In this document: in pieces, positions 36,401 through 48,700 of the stretch
Layout of the letters: every line of letters starts with the position of its first letter
Numbering within the stretch: position 1 is the stretch's first letter
Origin: Plantago major
Lineage: Eukaryota > Streptophyta > Magnoliopsida > Lamiales > Plantaginaceae
NCBI GenBank assembly: GCA_026545765.1
Contig: CM048844.1
Span: 7,318,524 to 7,382,523, forward strand
Direction of reading: 5' to 3'
DNA: 64,000 nt
Program-made: the position numbers and the translations under genes
Notes under the pieces: generated by a model
What the model saw: the letters and a program-made list of their open reading frames with translations, nothing else
Told to the model about the DNA's origin: nothing
Database searches by the model: none

Positions 36401-37221
36401 ACCGAAGAAGTTGTGAAAGAACGTCTTCGGGTTTACAATGAATTGGTATTTCTCGATCTTCCCTGAATATTACACTTTCTTGATTGCACTTCGTCTTTTC
36501 TTTCTGTTTTTTGTTTCAGTTATCTTTTTTATTGGTCTGCACATAAATTACATATAGTAGGAAGTTGTAGCAAACTCTGAGCTGTAATTATGTAATGTCG
36601 GTCGAAAAAGATTCCCCTTTTGTTGAAAGGAAAAATGTAAATGTAAAGAATTTGACGTGCAATTGTTCATGTATTTTGCACTGGGCGCCGGCCTAGTAAC
36701 TTTCAATTTCTGTTAATAGCATCAGACTCGGACTGGATCAATTTTGGGGTCATTTACCAGATAATTATTACTTTCACTAGGCTTATTCTGTCTAAATACA
36801 TACGTTTTGAGGCTCAGACTCGTTTTCATGCATGTGAATGCGTTGGTACTTTGCAAGTATTGTTACTGAATTAAATAACGCGGTCTAACACCTGGTCTAT
36901 GTATAATCTTTCTGTTTAACATGATGTGGGCAGGAAACTTACCTGGAATCATTGATGTTCTGATGCATAAACTAAAAATGAGCATTTTGAACTTGGTGTT
37001 TAAAGATATCCAATTACTTTCTGCTGCTGTATTTTTTCTCATGACATATTTTCTATTTCAATCGCTAAACTTTGCAGAGTCGACCTGTTGAGGAATTCTA
37101 CCGGAGCCGTGGTAAACTTCTGGAGTTCGATCTTCCAGGTGGAATACCGGAGTCATGGCCAAAGCTTCTTCGAGCTTTAAATCTCGATGATCATGACCAC
37201 AAGAAATCAGCTGCAGCCTGA
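33427..37221 (+). CDS. Adenylate kinase, organellar type
   Basis: The enzyme interconverts ATP + AMP and 2 ADP. Exons are 33427-33711, 34560-34700, 36173-36445 and 37078-37221, all GT-AG and phase 0, giving 280 residues. Residues 1-46 are rich in Arg, Ser and Thr and poor in acids ([19 protein letters not shown]), consistent with a mitochondrial presequence. The P-loop GCPGVGKGT is at 54-62, HISTGDLVR follows for AMP binding, and DGFPRT is at 133-138. The lid region [12 protein letters not shown] begins at about residue 163. It most resembles the plant group annotated as probable adenylate kinase 7 (mitochondrial); that subgroup call is from memory. Two introns are long (848 and 1472 bp) and hold nothing recognisable. 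Confidence 0.93.
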
Positions 37222-37530
37222 GGGTTGATTACATTTAGACAAATACAGTAGTAGTTAAGTGTGAGAGAAATTATTCTTTGCGTGCCAGATTGTCACTGAC
37301 ATGCATATTTTATTCATAAGCAAAAAACCTACTTTGGTTTATTTAATAGTTGCAGTTTCTATAATTGTCAATGAAGATGCAGAGTCTCAAAAGTTCTGTA
37401 AAATAAGTTACCAGTACAATTTTTAGTATGAAATCATCAGTTGAGTTGATGGGACTGTACATAAATATGTTTCTTGAAATGTAGTTATTCGTGAACTTTC
37501 TTCTTCGGTTACAGCTATTGAAATTGTATA

Positions 37531-37584
37531 CTCCCTCCGACTCGAAAAGTTAAAGTGAGACAACTTTTTTTTAAACGAAGGGAG
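37531..37584. mobile_element. Short Stowaway-like MITE remnant
   Basis: The termini ctccctccg and cgaagggag are inverted and the element sits between TA dinucleotides, the Stowaway (Tc1/mariner) signature. At 54 bp it is internally deleted. It lies ~310 bp after the adenylate kinase stop. Confidence 0.75.
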
Positions 37585-38689
37585 TATGATTATGTGATGC
37601 ATGGAAGACATTTTCCATATCCGTAATATGGCATTATCGTGTAATCACTCTTCTTTACGACATTATTCATTTGTTAACTGAAATCACTAGTTCGATGTCA
37701 ATTGAAAGTGGATTTTTATTTTCTACTCTTACTCAAGTAGTCAACACGTTTTCTTGTATTTTCTCTTTGATTAATTCAGTTTTCTCATCCCAGATTTGTG
37801 TTTGGTTTTATTCACTTTTTGTCACCAGTAAGGCAAGTACTCGGCACGAATCTAGTGACTGAAAATTTTGGCTCATTTCCCCTGAAACTCAGCTCATTCC
37901 AGCTCAAGATTTTTGTCAAGTTTGACGTAGATGAACATTTAATTTGGTCTGCTATTCATCGACGAATACAATATATATTAGGAATAACTTGACGACTATC
38001 TTAGATGTTGTTCGTATTTGCTAAGGTTCATGTTCGGCTCATTTGGTTCGAGCTTTAGTCGAATCTTACTCGTCTTGATAACAAAACGAGCACCACTTCG
38101 GGTATGAACTCGACTCGAACATCCTATCGAATTCTAGCTGCAATATTTCGTTATTATCATAACGATGAATGTTTGGCGATAAATATATTAAAATGTATTA
38201 GATGTGTGAAAAGGTGAGAAACATTAAGAATGATTAGATACGGTTCTTGTCGGGAGAAGAAGGAAATAATTTGACCTAGCAAATCATTATCCTCTAATCC
38301 CTGGCGTTAATTACAAAGGCTGGCCCAAAAAATTCGAAAATACTACTTTTTAATCACAATTATTAGCTTCTAAATCTAATAATAGTAATTTCACAAGATA
38401 TTGTTTGGGCAACATTTGGCTTTCAAACATTATTGATTCCAGTTCATAGTTCTACCGAAGAGACAAAATTACCCCTCACTGTTCTAACGAACAGAGGGAA
38501 AAGACATGAGAGGGTAGATATGTCTTTTGCAATCTGCACCTCACCGTACATTTCATGTCAAATAATAATAATACTGACTGGGAGAAAATGTCCGCACATA
38601 AGACATTTGTTTTGACATTGTTGACTCATTGTATTTGTACCCCTGGTTTTTCAAGTGTTCACATTTTTACCCCCCTACTTTTCTATGGG

Positions 38690-39290
38690 CATGATGGGTG
38701 TGTTAGGTCTCTAGGTACTCATCTAGTTACTATTTTGTCATCGAGATTATTAAGATGTGAACTACCTTTATGATTTCCTTTTATTCTAACTTTTGTAACT
38801 AAAGAAAATGAGATATTAATGTCCACTTCAAACAATGTTCTAAAATTGTTCGAGTCCAATAATAAACCTCGTCATATGGACATGGATGTGTGTTGGGTGC
38901 TTGTCTTGTTACTAATTCATAATTGAATTTATTGGGACGCAAACTACTTTTATGATCTCCTTTTATTTCAACTTTTCTAGCAAAAGAAAATGAGATGCTA
39001 ATATACAGTTTTGAGACCGTTCTACAATTGAGTGTGGAGGTTCAAGGGTGAACCTCATCATACGGACATGGGTGTGTCGAGTACTTATTTTGTTACTAAA
39101 TGTAAACTACTTTTTATCTTTCATTCTAGGATTGTGTATGAGGCAAGTATGATTTTGGTTGTACGAATATCGATGCATTAGGTGTTTAGCTTGTTGCCAT
39201 CTTATAATTAAATTTAGTAAAACGTAAACTAGTTTTTTCAATCCGAACGTTGTATTTAAAATAAGATAGAGATGTGAATGTATACTTGAA
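38690..39290. repeat. Degenerate tandem repeat, ~160-185 bp unit, 3+ copies
   Basis: The phrase aactac-tttatgatctcctttta recurs with actac starting at 38761, 38944 and 39106. Each is followed by a caaagaaaatgagat-type stretch and a cat-cggacatgg-tgtgt stretch. Copies have diverged considerably. Confidence 0.65.
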
Positions 39291-39773
39291 ATGTATAATT
39301 ACTAAAATGGTAGCTGATGGACCACTTTAATGGTGTGTGAACATTATAGAAATGTGTTTAGCTGTTCATAATTATTATGCTGCATGCATCAAGTAATGGC
39401 ATCCAATTACTAAGAGATATATTCATGGTTCTTTACAACTTTGCGTGTGGAAGAACATTCCAACTTGCTTTATTTTTTATTAGCTAATTGTACTTCCAAA
39501 ATTTAAATTTAATTTTCTCAACACTACTAGAAATGATAGTTGGACGCATGTCCAATTGTTTTCGAGAGAGATAAGTGCAGTTTTAAACTTCTTTATAAAA
39601 ACATTATGGTTCTTGTAATTTGCAAGTAATTATTCAAAACAACTTGCATACACGTGGAAATTGTGACTATTTGTAGTCCAATGGAGTAAGTACTTAGTTT
39701 GTGAGAAATTGGATTTCTTCGACCTCGGTAGTATGGGTGAACCCTTGTTTAACTTAAATCATTTTCTTAGAAC

Positions 39774-39867
39774 AGATTGTTTGGATAGTGATTAAAATTA
39801 AGAAACCAGGTTAAAATCGGTGTTTTTAACCAGATTTACGCGATTATAATCGCTTGCCAAACAGTCT
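39774..39867. mobile_element. 94-bp MITE with ~24-bp inverted ends
   Basis: The left end agattgtttggatagtgatt and the complement of the right end agactgtttggcaagcgatt are near-identical inverted repeats. The target duplication was not resolved and the superfamily is uncertain. Confidence 0.6.
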
Positions 39868-40472
39868 CATTTCATTTTGCTAATGAAAGCCAATAAAAAT
39901 AACATGAATACAGATTATCAGAAACAAGTTGTTAATTTATTTGATAACTAGCACTCTGATTATGGATAATAAATTGTAGTAACTAATTATGCAGTTTCTA
40001 AACTATATGATTTGCTAACTTTGAAACATAAAAAGATAAACAAGCTACTTGCTATCTCACGCAGCTCATAAGATACTAGTTATACGTTGCATGACATAGT
40101 TATTTAAAAATTATAATACTAAGCGAGCTGAGAACTTAGTACCGGGAACTAGAAGAAAGCAAAAGATGGAAGGGTGAGTAATGCAAAATGGGCAGTGAAG
40201 AAAAGGTATATACCAAAGTAGTCCCCTTGTCTTGTCCGAATTTCAACTTCACTCATCATCATCTCCTTCTCTCCTGAATTCTCTCTCCTCTGTCCAAAAT
40301 CGTGTTTGGTCTGCTCTTCTTGGACCCCTCCACCCACCCCACACCCCCTTTCTATCTTCTTTCTTCAAAGTGTCACTCTTCTACTCCTTAATTACTAGAT
40401 ACAAACAACAATTACAGCACAAGCTAACCTGCTCACTGCTATTCACCTCACTCTGTCACACACAAACAAATT

Positions 40473-43400
40473 ATGGGCTGGTTTCTTTGCTCTGGAAAAT
40501 CCAAGAAGGAGGCCAAGAAAGATTTGGGAACCAAGCCTGATGATCAGATCCCATCAAAGATTGGTACTTTTTCAATTACAAGCTTCAATGGAAGTTTTTC
40601 AGATGCATTTGTGCTGACCTTTCAAGTTTTTAGTTTTGTCTTCAATTTGAATTTTGGGTGTCTTCTTTTGTGCTTTAATTTGTGTTGCATTTAAGCGTTA
40701 GCTCTGTTTGATTGATTCGGAAATGTTTGGATTACTTGGCTTATTGTTATTTACTTGATCCGTCTTGGTTTTGGTGGAAATGGGCTTTCTTTGTTCTGTG
40801 TAGTTTGAGCATTGGTTATTGTGTGTCATCATTTTTCAATTTCTCAGATGAGGTCTGTTTTCTAAGGTCTAGTCCTGCGGCTCTTGTGTAGTTTAGAAGT
40901 TCTAGTTCGGAGTCTTCCGAAATTTCGACAAGGAAGGTTCTTTTTTTTTTTGAAATTGGTGGCGTAAAGATTGACAATTTATTGTTTTTTCTTATTGGTA
41001 TGGCTTTTTATTGATTTCGAGTTGCTTTATTCTTGCTCGGTTTAGGTCATAGTGTGAATTGAAATGCTGAAATTATGGCAGATTCTGGAGTTTAGTCCAA
41101 GACTCCATAGGATGTATATATTGTAGCCTTGCCTAAATTTGGTTGCTTGTATTGACGACAAGTTGTCGTTTAAGACTTAATATCTTTAGCTTGGCTTTGT
41201 TGTCGAAAAGATCTTGTCTTGGACTTGGTGCGCCAGGGTTTAATTATGATTTACGCATATGATCCAAAACATTACTATTATGATTATGTGTGCCATTGGT
41301 ATGAGATGTGCATGACATCTTGTCTGTAATTATTGATGCATGACATCAGTTTGACTCGCTTTGTTTCCTTGTGCCAGAAAAATTGAAGACATTTGATGTT
41401 AAGAAGGAAGATTCTAAAGATGGTGGGTCAGGTCATATTGCTGCGCACACGTTTACCTTCCGTGAGTTGGCTACAGCTACAAAGAATTTTAGGGCAGATT
41501 GTCTTCTGGGTGAAGGTGGATTTGGAAGGGTTTATAAAGGAAGGCTAGAGAGCACTAATCAGGTCTGTGCTTCTGTTATGAAGCTGTCCAGTACAAACTT
41601 ATGTGCATCTTGAAGTAAAACTTTATCTTTAAATTCTTTCTTTCAGATTGATAAACTTTATTTATAGTTTCCTATTGTGAATCAATTTTGAACTTGTTCC
41701 CCAGACATGAGATTGAAGGAAATGTTAATAGACTTATAGCTGTCCCTTGTGTAGTGGTGTAAAGTGTAAACAGCACACTCTATAAGAATGTCTTGTACTC
41801 TTGTGTTTTATAGACCATCTATTAGCTGAAATCGAAAGTGTGAACTCAAGCCCCTTAATTTTTGCAACTAATGTTTCTCTATCGTGATTAGCCCACTACA
41901 TTGAAATTTCCATCCATTTTGGCATAAAAGATTAAACTGGAACTCAAACGCGCAACTTCAATGCAAGGGTCAGTGATAAAACCTGAAGAATGCCATATGT
42001 TCTTTCTTTGTTTTGCAGATTGTAGCTATAAAGCAACTTGACCGGAATGGTCTGCAAGGAAATCGGGAATTTCTTGTTGAGGTGTTAATGTTAAGTCTTC
42101 TTCATCACCCAAACTTGGTAAACTTGATTGGATATTGTGCGGATGGAGATCAGAGACTTTTGGTGTATGAGTACATGCCATTAGGATCATTAGAAGACCA
42201 TCTACACGGTATGTATAGTACTCGACATTCTTATATCCAAATCGAAGCAGTGCCCATTTCTTAATTAGATAAAGGGAAGCAAACACGTTAGCATGCATGA
42301 ACTTGCTTGATTCACCAGTAGTTTTGATTAACATGAAGATTCATATGTTTCAGTTACTGTTTAGATTATTGTAATTTCTAGTCTTATTATAGTGCTTTTG
42401 TTCAATGGATTCTTTTACTAGTATCTAAACATTTGTGATTTGCACACCTTAGATCTTCCACCTGATAAAAAGCGACTCGACTGGAACACCAGAATGAAAA
42501 TAGCTGCTGGTGCTGCTAAGGGCTTGGAGTATTTGCACGATAAAGCTAATCCGCCTGTAATATATCGAGATTTGAAGTGTTCAAACATTTTACTGGATGA
42601 TGGGTATCATCCAAAGCTTTCCGATTTTGGATTAGCCAAACTGGGACCCGTTGGCGATAAGACACACGTGTCTACTCGAGTGATGGGAACCTATGGGTAT
42701 TGTGCACCAGAGTATGCTATGACAGGACAGCTTACCTTGAAATCAGATGTTTATAGTTTTGGAGTTGTCCTTCTGGAGATCATAACTGGCAGGAAGGCTA
42801 TTGATAATTCAAGAGCTGCTGGAGAGCACAATCTTGTTGCATGGGTAAGCTAATATTCCACCAAATGTTTTTAGTTCTTTCCTTCCCCGTCCTGCATTTT
42901 TTTTTGGTAATATACATATGGTAGCAGAAACTACTGTTATAGGCTTATACTACTAGTAGTTTGATAGCTGTGAGAGACTTTCCTACTTATGCTCATAACA
43001 ATAATTTTCTGGTTTGATATCCGTGAGAGACTTCTCAAGTTGTCTGTCAGTTGTGTTCTTCTACTCATCTGTTTATTTGAACCGGAGTCCCTTACTTACC
43101 TCCCTACTCCCTAGCCATTTCCAGCTTAAACGAACCAAGTGAAGATGAATCGTCTCTAGCTTAAATTGCATATTTGCCTGTGTGGAGTTCATCCATGATA
43201 CAGTGTCTTTCGTGCCCGATCATCCTGTCATCCAACTCTAGCTCAAGTATAACCACAATTATAAAAATTTCCTTTAAAATGTGGTTAAAGTAAAGGATAT
43301 ATTTAAAATCAGCTCCTTAGCTCTAATTGCATGTAACAGCTTGGATTGATTCCTTCATGCTCTTGCTAGATATGGATACCTGTATCTGAGACGTGCATTT

Positions 43401-44667
43401 TGACAAATTGAAACCTGACATCTCTGCCGCTAATTGGTGGAAACATTGAAACTCTTGTGTGTTTGGAAACTGTGTAGTGTTTTCATTGAAATCTGTGTCA
43501 AACTAGTTTTAGATGCAATTATTTTAGGGAGGCGAGTACAGAGGTGGACTTGATCAAATTTGTATGATGCCAATGCATGGAACGTTTGAGGGGCAATATG
43601 CTACTGATCTTTCTCTTTCCTTTGTATCATATCTGTTATTCCAAATATAGCAATTATTAGTGGCAATTTATTTGACCAACTGTTTTGTGCTATTACCAAT
43701 ATAGAAATGTGGAATATGACTTTTACTTCCTAAATGGAAAGAAAAGAAATGAGAGTTAAAATCTGATGCTATAGGTTTAATAATGCTTCGTATTTGAGTT
43801 ATAGCTGGTGAATTGCACGTATTTCAGGGCAAAATGGTTGATTTTGCTGAAACATGTGCAAATCTTGATAAGAACTGAAGTTTGTAATGTTGATAGTTTG
43901 TCTGGAAGAACTAACTGGATCAAGAGTTGGAAGTCGGTCGGATATAAATGTTCATATGCAAAGTAATCTACTTTGCATCCTGTAAAACATTCAAGTGGAT
44001 GATGGTCTTTCATCTTGCAAAAGATAAACCTTCTATATGCTTAGTTGTCTTTATTATTATTGCTCCAATTTTTTTCATTTTCTTTTCGTTGCAGCTTCAT
44101 CAAAGCAAATTAGGTCAGTAAGACAAATGTGCCTCAGGAGTCTGGGTAGCTTTTACATATATATATTTATAGCAAATTTATTGCAATGTTATCTGTGCGT
44201 CGACTGTTGATAGACTAATGCATGATTTTTATGACGTAGCAATTATCATGCAGTCGATGTACAAACCTACTTCCCAGTTCCCACAGTTTCAGATGATGAT
44301 CTTCACATTGCTATTATATATGAAACGGGCAAGATAGTAACTCTCCTCCAAATAGTTTGAGGTTTTGGTTGCCTGTTAATTTTTCCTTTCTCTTAATCTA
44401 CAGGCTCGGCCATTGTTCAAAGACCGTAGGAAGTTTTGTCAAATGGCTGATCCAACACTTCAAGGTCAATACCCAGCCCGAGGCTTGTACCAAGCTCTTG
44501 CAGTGGCTGCAATGTGTGTTCAAGAGCAACCCAACATGCGTCCTCTGATAGCAGACGTGGTCACTGCCCTCACTTACCTTGCTTCCCAGAAATACGACCC
44601 TGAAACACAGCCAGTCCAAAGGCTCAGCTCAGCTTCATCCACTCCAAGAATGCGAAGGGAACGTTGA
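40473..44667 (+). CDS. PBL7: Receptor-like cytoplasmic kinase, RLCK VII (PBL7/CDL1-like)
   Basis: This is a Ser/Thr kinase of the PBS1-like family, which relays signals from plasma-membrane receptor kinases (CDL1/PBL7 is known in brassinosteroid signalling). Exons are 40473-40563, 41378-41562, 42019-42208, 42453-42844 and 44404-44667, all GT-AG, giving 373 residues. The start MGWFLCSG offers Gly2 for myristoylation and Cys6 for palmitoylation. The kinase domain spans ~68-345: glycine loop GEGGFG 75-80, catalytic Lys97, YRDLK at 193-197 and DFG at 213-215; all catalytic residues are present. The phrases [32 protein letters not shown] and [11 protein letters not shown] are RLCK-VII hallmarks. 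Assignment to the PBL5/6/7 subgroup rests on the N-terminus and core and is from memory. Confidence 0.93.
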
Positions 44668-45769
44668 TATTAACAACAGAAGACAATGTCACAGTTCAAA
44701 ACTGAGGATTTCTACTCCAGAAAACCAGGACAGCATCGTATAGAGACTTCTTCGTAAGTGCCACGTTGAAAGTAAAACGTAAAATTAGTAGGGTCATGAG
44801 GAGGGTGCAGGTTCATGTGCTGCACCGGAATGATGGTTGTTAACAGATTTTGTGTTTTCCATGGACCAGGAATGAAGATGGAAGGAGTATTATGTTTTCA
44901 TAGTGTAGTTACTATGATTTGAAAAAGAAAAAAAAGGATGAAAGACACCGGTTTTAAAGTAGAAAACATGTCTATTCCATGAAGATTTTCTGCGTCTTTT
45001 TATTTTGTCTAGGTTTCGTCTTCATATTCCTATTCTTCATATTCGTTTCTCATCTTTTTCTGCCTTAAACGTTCCTGCGGTGCAGGAAATTATTCTATTT
45101 TCCATGTGTAAATTGAAGCCAGGATTGAACACTGATGGAAGCTTGTAAATAAATGTGTACCTTGATGTCTTGAATTTGTTGTTTAGTGCCTTCCCACATT
45201 ATAATGGTCTTGTTGCTTGCTATAAATCATCTTTCACTTGCTCTTTCTGGTGCCAAAACAAGTTCATGCCAATTGTGTAATAGAGAATTGGATAAATAAT
45301 ATACTACTACTGGTTTCCTTAGATTTGATGTTCTTTGTTTGCGATGCATATGTGTAAAGTTGTGGTTGCGTGCTGCTCAGTAACACATAACTTGAACCTG
45401 CAATTAACAGTTGTGTATCGCATAACAGAGTAGGAGACAAAGGTTTTGAACTTTCTACATAAATCTCCCCATACTGATAACAGTCACTATTCAAGAACAA
45501 TCATCATACATTTCATAAGATGCAAGTTGAGAAACACTTTACAGGTTCGCTATACCTACAAAATCCCAGGGTCGTTCTTATAAGCTTGTAATCAATGAAT
45601 GAACATACGAACAATAAACATATGTATATATCGGTTCTCTCAAGGTGCAGCCTCACAGCACATAAAAAACTCTGCATGGATCCTCGGGCGATATACTGAT
45701 GAATGGTGTTTGCCCATTCAGAAAGGCAGCAAAGGCTAGAGGTTGCCCCACATGTTTCAATAGCCTCTC
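44668..45769. other. Convergent intergenic region
   Basis: The RLCK gene (plus) and the Rab-GAP gene (minus) end towards each other here. The sequence holds both 3' UTRs. No additional gene or repeat is recognised. Confidence 0.5.
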
Positions 45770-48700
45770 TTATACCTTCTGTTCAACATCGTCTACTTGA
45801 TGACCATTGGTTTCCTCTTTTTCCAGGCTGGTTTCGGTTGAAGATCTCAAGTCAGTTGGCTCTTCGGCCTTTGGCTGTAAGAACCAATATGATTGAGAAC
45901 ATATCAGCACACACAGCAAGCTATGCACCTTCAGATTAAATACTACTAATACACCAGACAGAAACGTAAAGTGAAAAAATGTGCGGTTTTAACACTTCAA
46001 ATCTTTTAGCTCTTCACAATTCACATCAACTTGAATAATAAATGGCTGTCCCTTTTTGGTAATATTAGCTACCCTGTATACAATCTTCTAGATTTTAAAC
46101 GGTTTCAGTGTTCCGTCATAGAGGACTTCAGGTCCTCAAGCTTATCATAAATTATAGCTATCAGATTTTGGAAACAAATTTTAGTATTGCAAAAGAACAC
46201 CAACTTGAAAGAAGTAAACTGCAGAACGGTTTGAATTATAGGAAAGAGAGATGATAAATAACAAAAATCACTAATAAAGCCATGAATCAGAAAGCATATG
46301 AAAATGCAGAGAAGAGACAATAACTAACCTTGTTTCTGTCACGCCAACCAAGTCCGAACGGCCTAGAAAGCAAACTAATCTTTCTGGTCGGAATCTCTTG
46401 AGAGGAATCGTGAGTAGTTTGTTGCCCAGATCTGCCCAAAATGAATGGGTAAAAGTCATCGATCTTACATAAGAAATAAGTATAACCCAAAGAAAAAGAA
46501 AAAGAAGGGAAGGAAAATAATCGAATGGATTCACGGTGAAAGCAAAATACTGCAAGTACAAAATTACCTAGGGGAAGGCTGTGCCTTGGTTTGGCCCGAC
46601 TGGTACTGCAAGGTAGCCTCAAGCATGGATTCTGCCATAACAGCCCTCTTCTCCATCTCAACCAAGGCTGCAGCTGCTTCTTCATACTTCTCCTGCAGGA
46701 TTTCATCGAATCAGAAACACAACAAATGATAATGTAGAAGTATCAATATAAAGAAGAGACAAAGAACTAAGTTAAAGCATAGTATGGCACCATTAAAAAA
46801 TGATTGCCTAACAAACAAAATACAGAGTCTTTGATGTAATATTAAGCAACAAGATGCTTCAGGTTAATGTGACAGGAGGAAGAATATGTAGATTTGTCTA
46901 AAGACAATCCCATCGGACACAAATAACTCTGTTTAAAAGTCCCATATTGAAGATGAAACTGTCTCCACAAGCATGCAGAACAAATGACGATTCAAACATT
47001 GCAATAACTTTTTCTGTGCTGCTAATAATTTGCAAAAGGAATTTGCCCTCACTGACTGGTAATACCCTACCCCATTCTATCAAAAAACAGAATGATAATG
47101 GCATCATCTTTCACAAGCACTCAATGAAAATTACTTCCACAAAATAATCCGACACACACAATATTGAGGGCAAAGTGAAAGTCACCCAAATTCTAGATGT
47201 CATCAATATTTGCCCAACCATTAAAGTGGGCCAGCAGTTGAAGGGGGTTTCAATAACTGAAGAGAGGTGGATGCAAATTTCCCTAACCAAAAAGGACAAA
47301 TCATAACCTGTAGAACTTGAGCGGCATATTTCTTGGCTACCGCCTCTTGCTCAGCATAAATACGAGCATCTTCTGTCACCTTCTGCTCTTGTTCTACCCT
47401 CATTAAGATCTACAGAAGGACCAGATACAACACTAGTTAAGACAATCAAAGAAAGAAGACGAATGGGTTTATAGCAAGATTTTTGTTAGATTATGCAGCA
47501 GCAAAAACTTTACCTGAAGCATGGCGTTCTCTTGTTCATGCTTCTCACAAAGAGCTTGCCGAAGCTCGGCGACTTCTCTCTCCAACTGCTCGACCTAAAT
47601 AGAAGTCAGAAGAGCAACTATCAAGTTGGAGTACAAAATAAAACTTCAAATTTAAGATCAATACCCAGATCTTATCAGCACCAGTTCTTAAACTCAAATA
47701 AGACACCTGCATTCTTAATTCCCATCGAAAGGGCGATTTCATACAAACGGCAAATATCCTACATTCTTGCACAACAATCCTATATTAGGGACCTCATACA
47801 ATAATAACGTGGTGTTACATCATACATGAGACACCTCGACCCCTACCACAAAAAAAAAAAAAAAACCTTTGGGAACAATATACCGAGGCTTCATGAGGGG
47901 AAATTCTGTTTTCTTCTATTTGCTGCAACTTCAGGGAGTTTGAGAATTCCAGAAAAACATAAAAAAAAAAAAAGGAAAATCTTTCAAAGTTATCATTAAA
48001 TATCTCTTAATTCTCTCTCGCTAAAAACCGACAACTGAAAAAATTAAAATTATTTTACTTTTGGAAACTATGGAAAAATTAAATACGGCCTTAAGGAAAG
48101 TCTTTGGATTGAGATGGGATGGGTGGTAAAACATTTGCTGTTAAAAAGGGCTTTCCTAAGGTAACTTGTGCGCTACCTTTGCAGAACAAGCACAAGCCTA
48201 ACCAAATGGAAGATTAAATATGTGAGCACACTCAGAGATTGCATACCCTTGCACTCAATTGCCGTCGATTATCCTGCTTAACCATCTCCATTAGTGCAGT
48301 TTCAAGTTCTTCCGCTCTGTAAAAGAAAGAGCAGTTACTGGTCAATGTTAGATATATGCACAAGTTTTGCAGATCGTGAAATTGAAATACTCTGGATTTT
48401 CTTTTTTCTTTCAAGCACATGGGGTGGTTTGATTCTATTTTTTTACGGCTTTATAACTGACATCATATTGACATAATTACAATATAGCACAGCGTACAAC
48501 TGTTGTCAAAAGTTGTGACGTGCTGAACTCACAGCATCAAAATTAAGGGGAGCTAACATGACATATATGTGTCTTAGTTAAAAGTTACAAACAAGTAATG
48601 CAGTTTAGTCAAGAAATAGTTCTCTATCGCACAAAGAACTGCGTTATTGAGGAAGCCTATTTGCAATTGGTTTCCTTGGAAAGGGTTTTAATTGAACCAC

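Larger units (their letters stand above)
37585..40472. other. Intergenic DNA upstream of the RLCK gene
   Basis: No gene is seen. The stretch holds a ctcgag-rich patch (38020-38130), a degenerate tandem repeat (38690-39290), a small MITE (39774-39867) and, at 40225-40350, a CT-rich tract that probably belongs to the RLCK 5' UTR. Confidence 0.45.
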
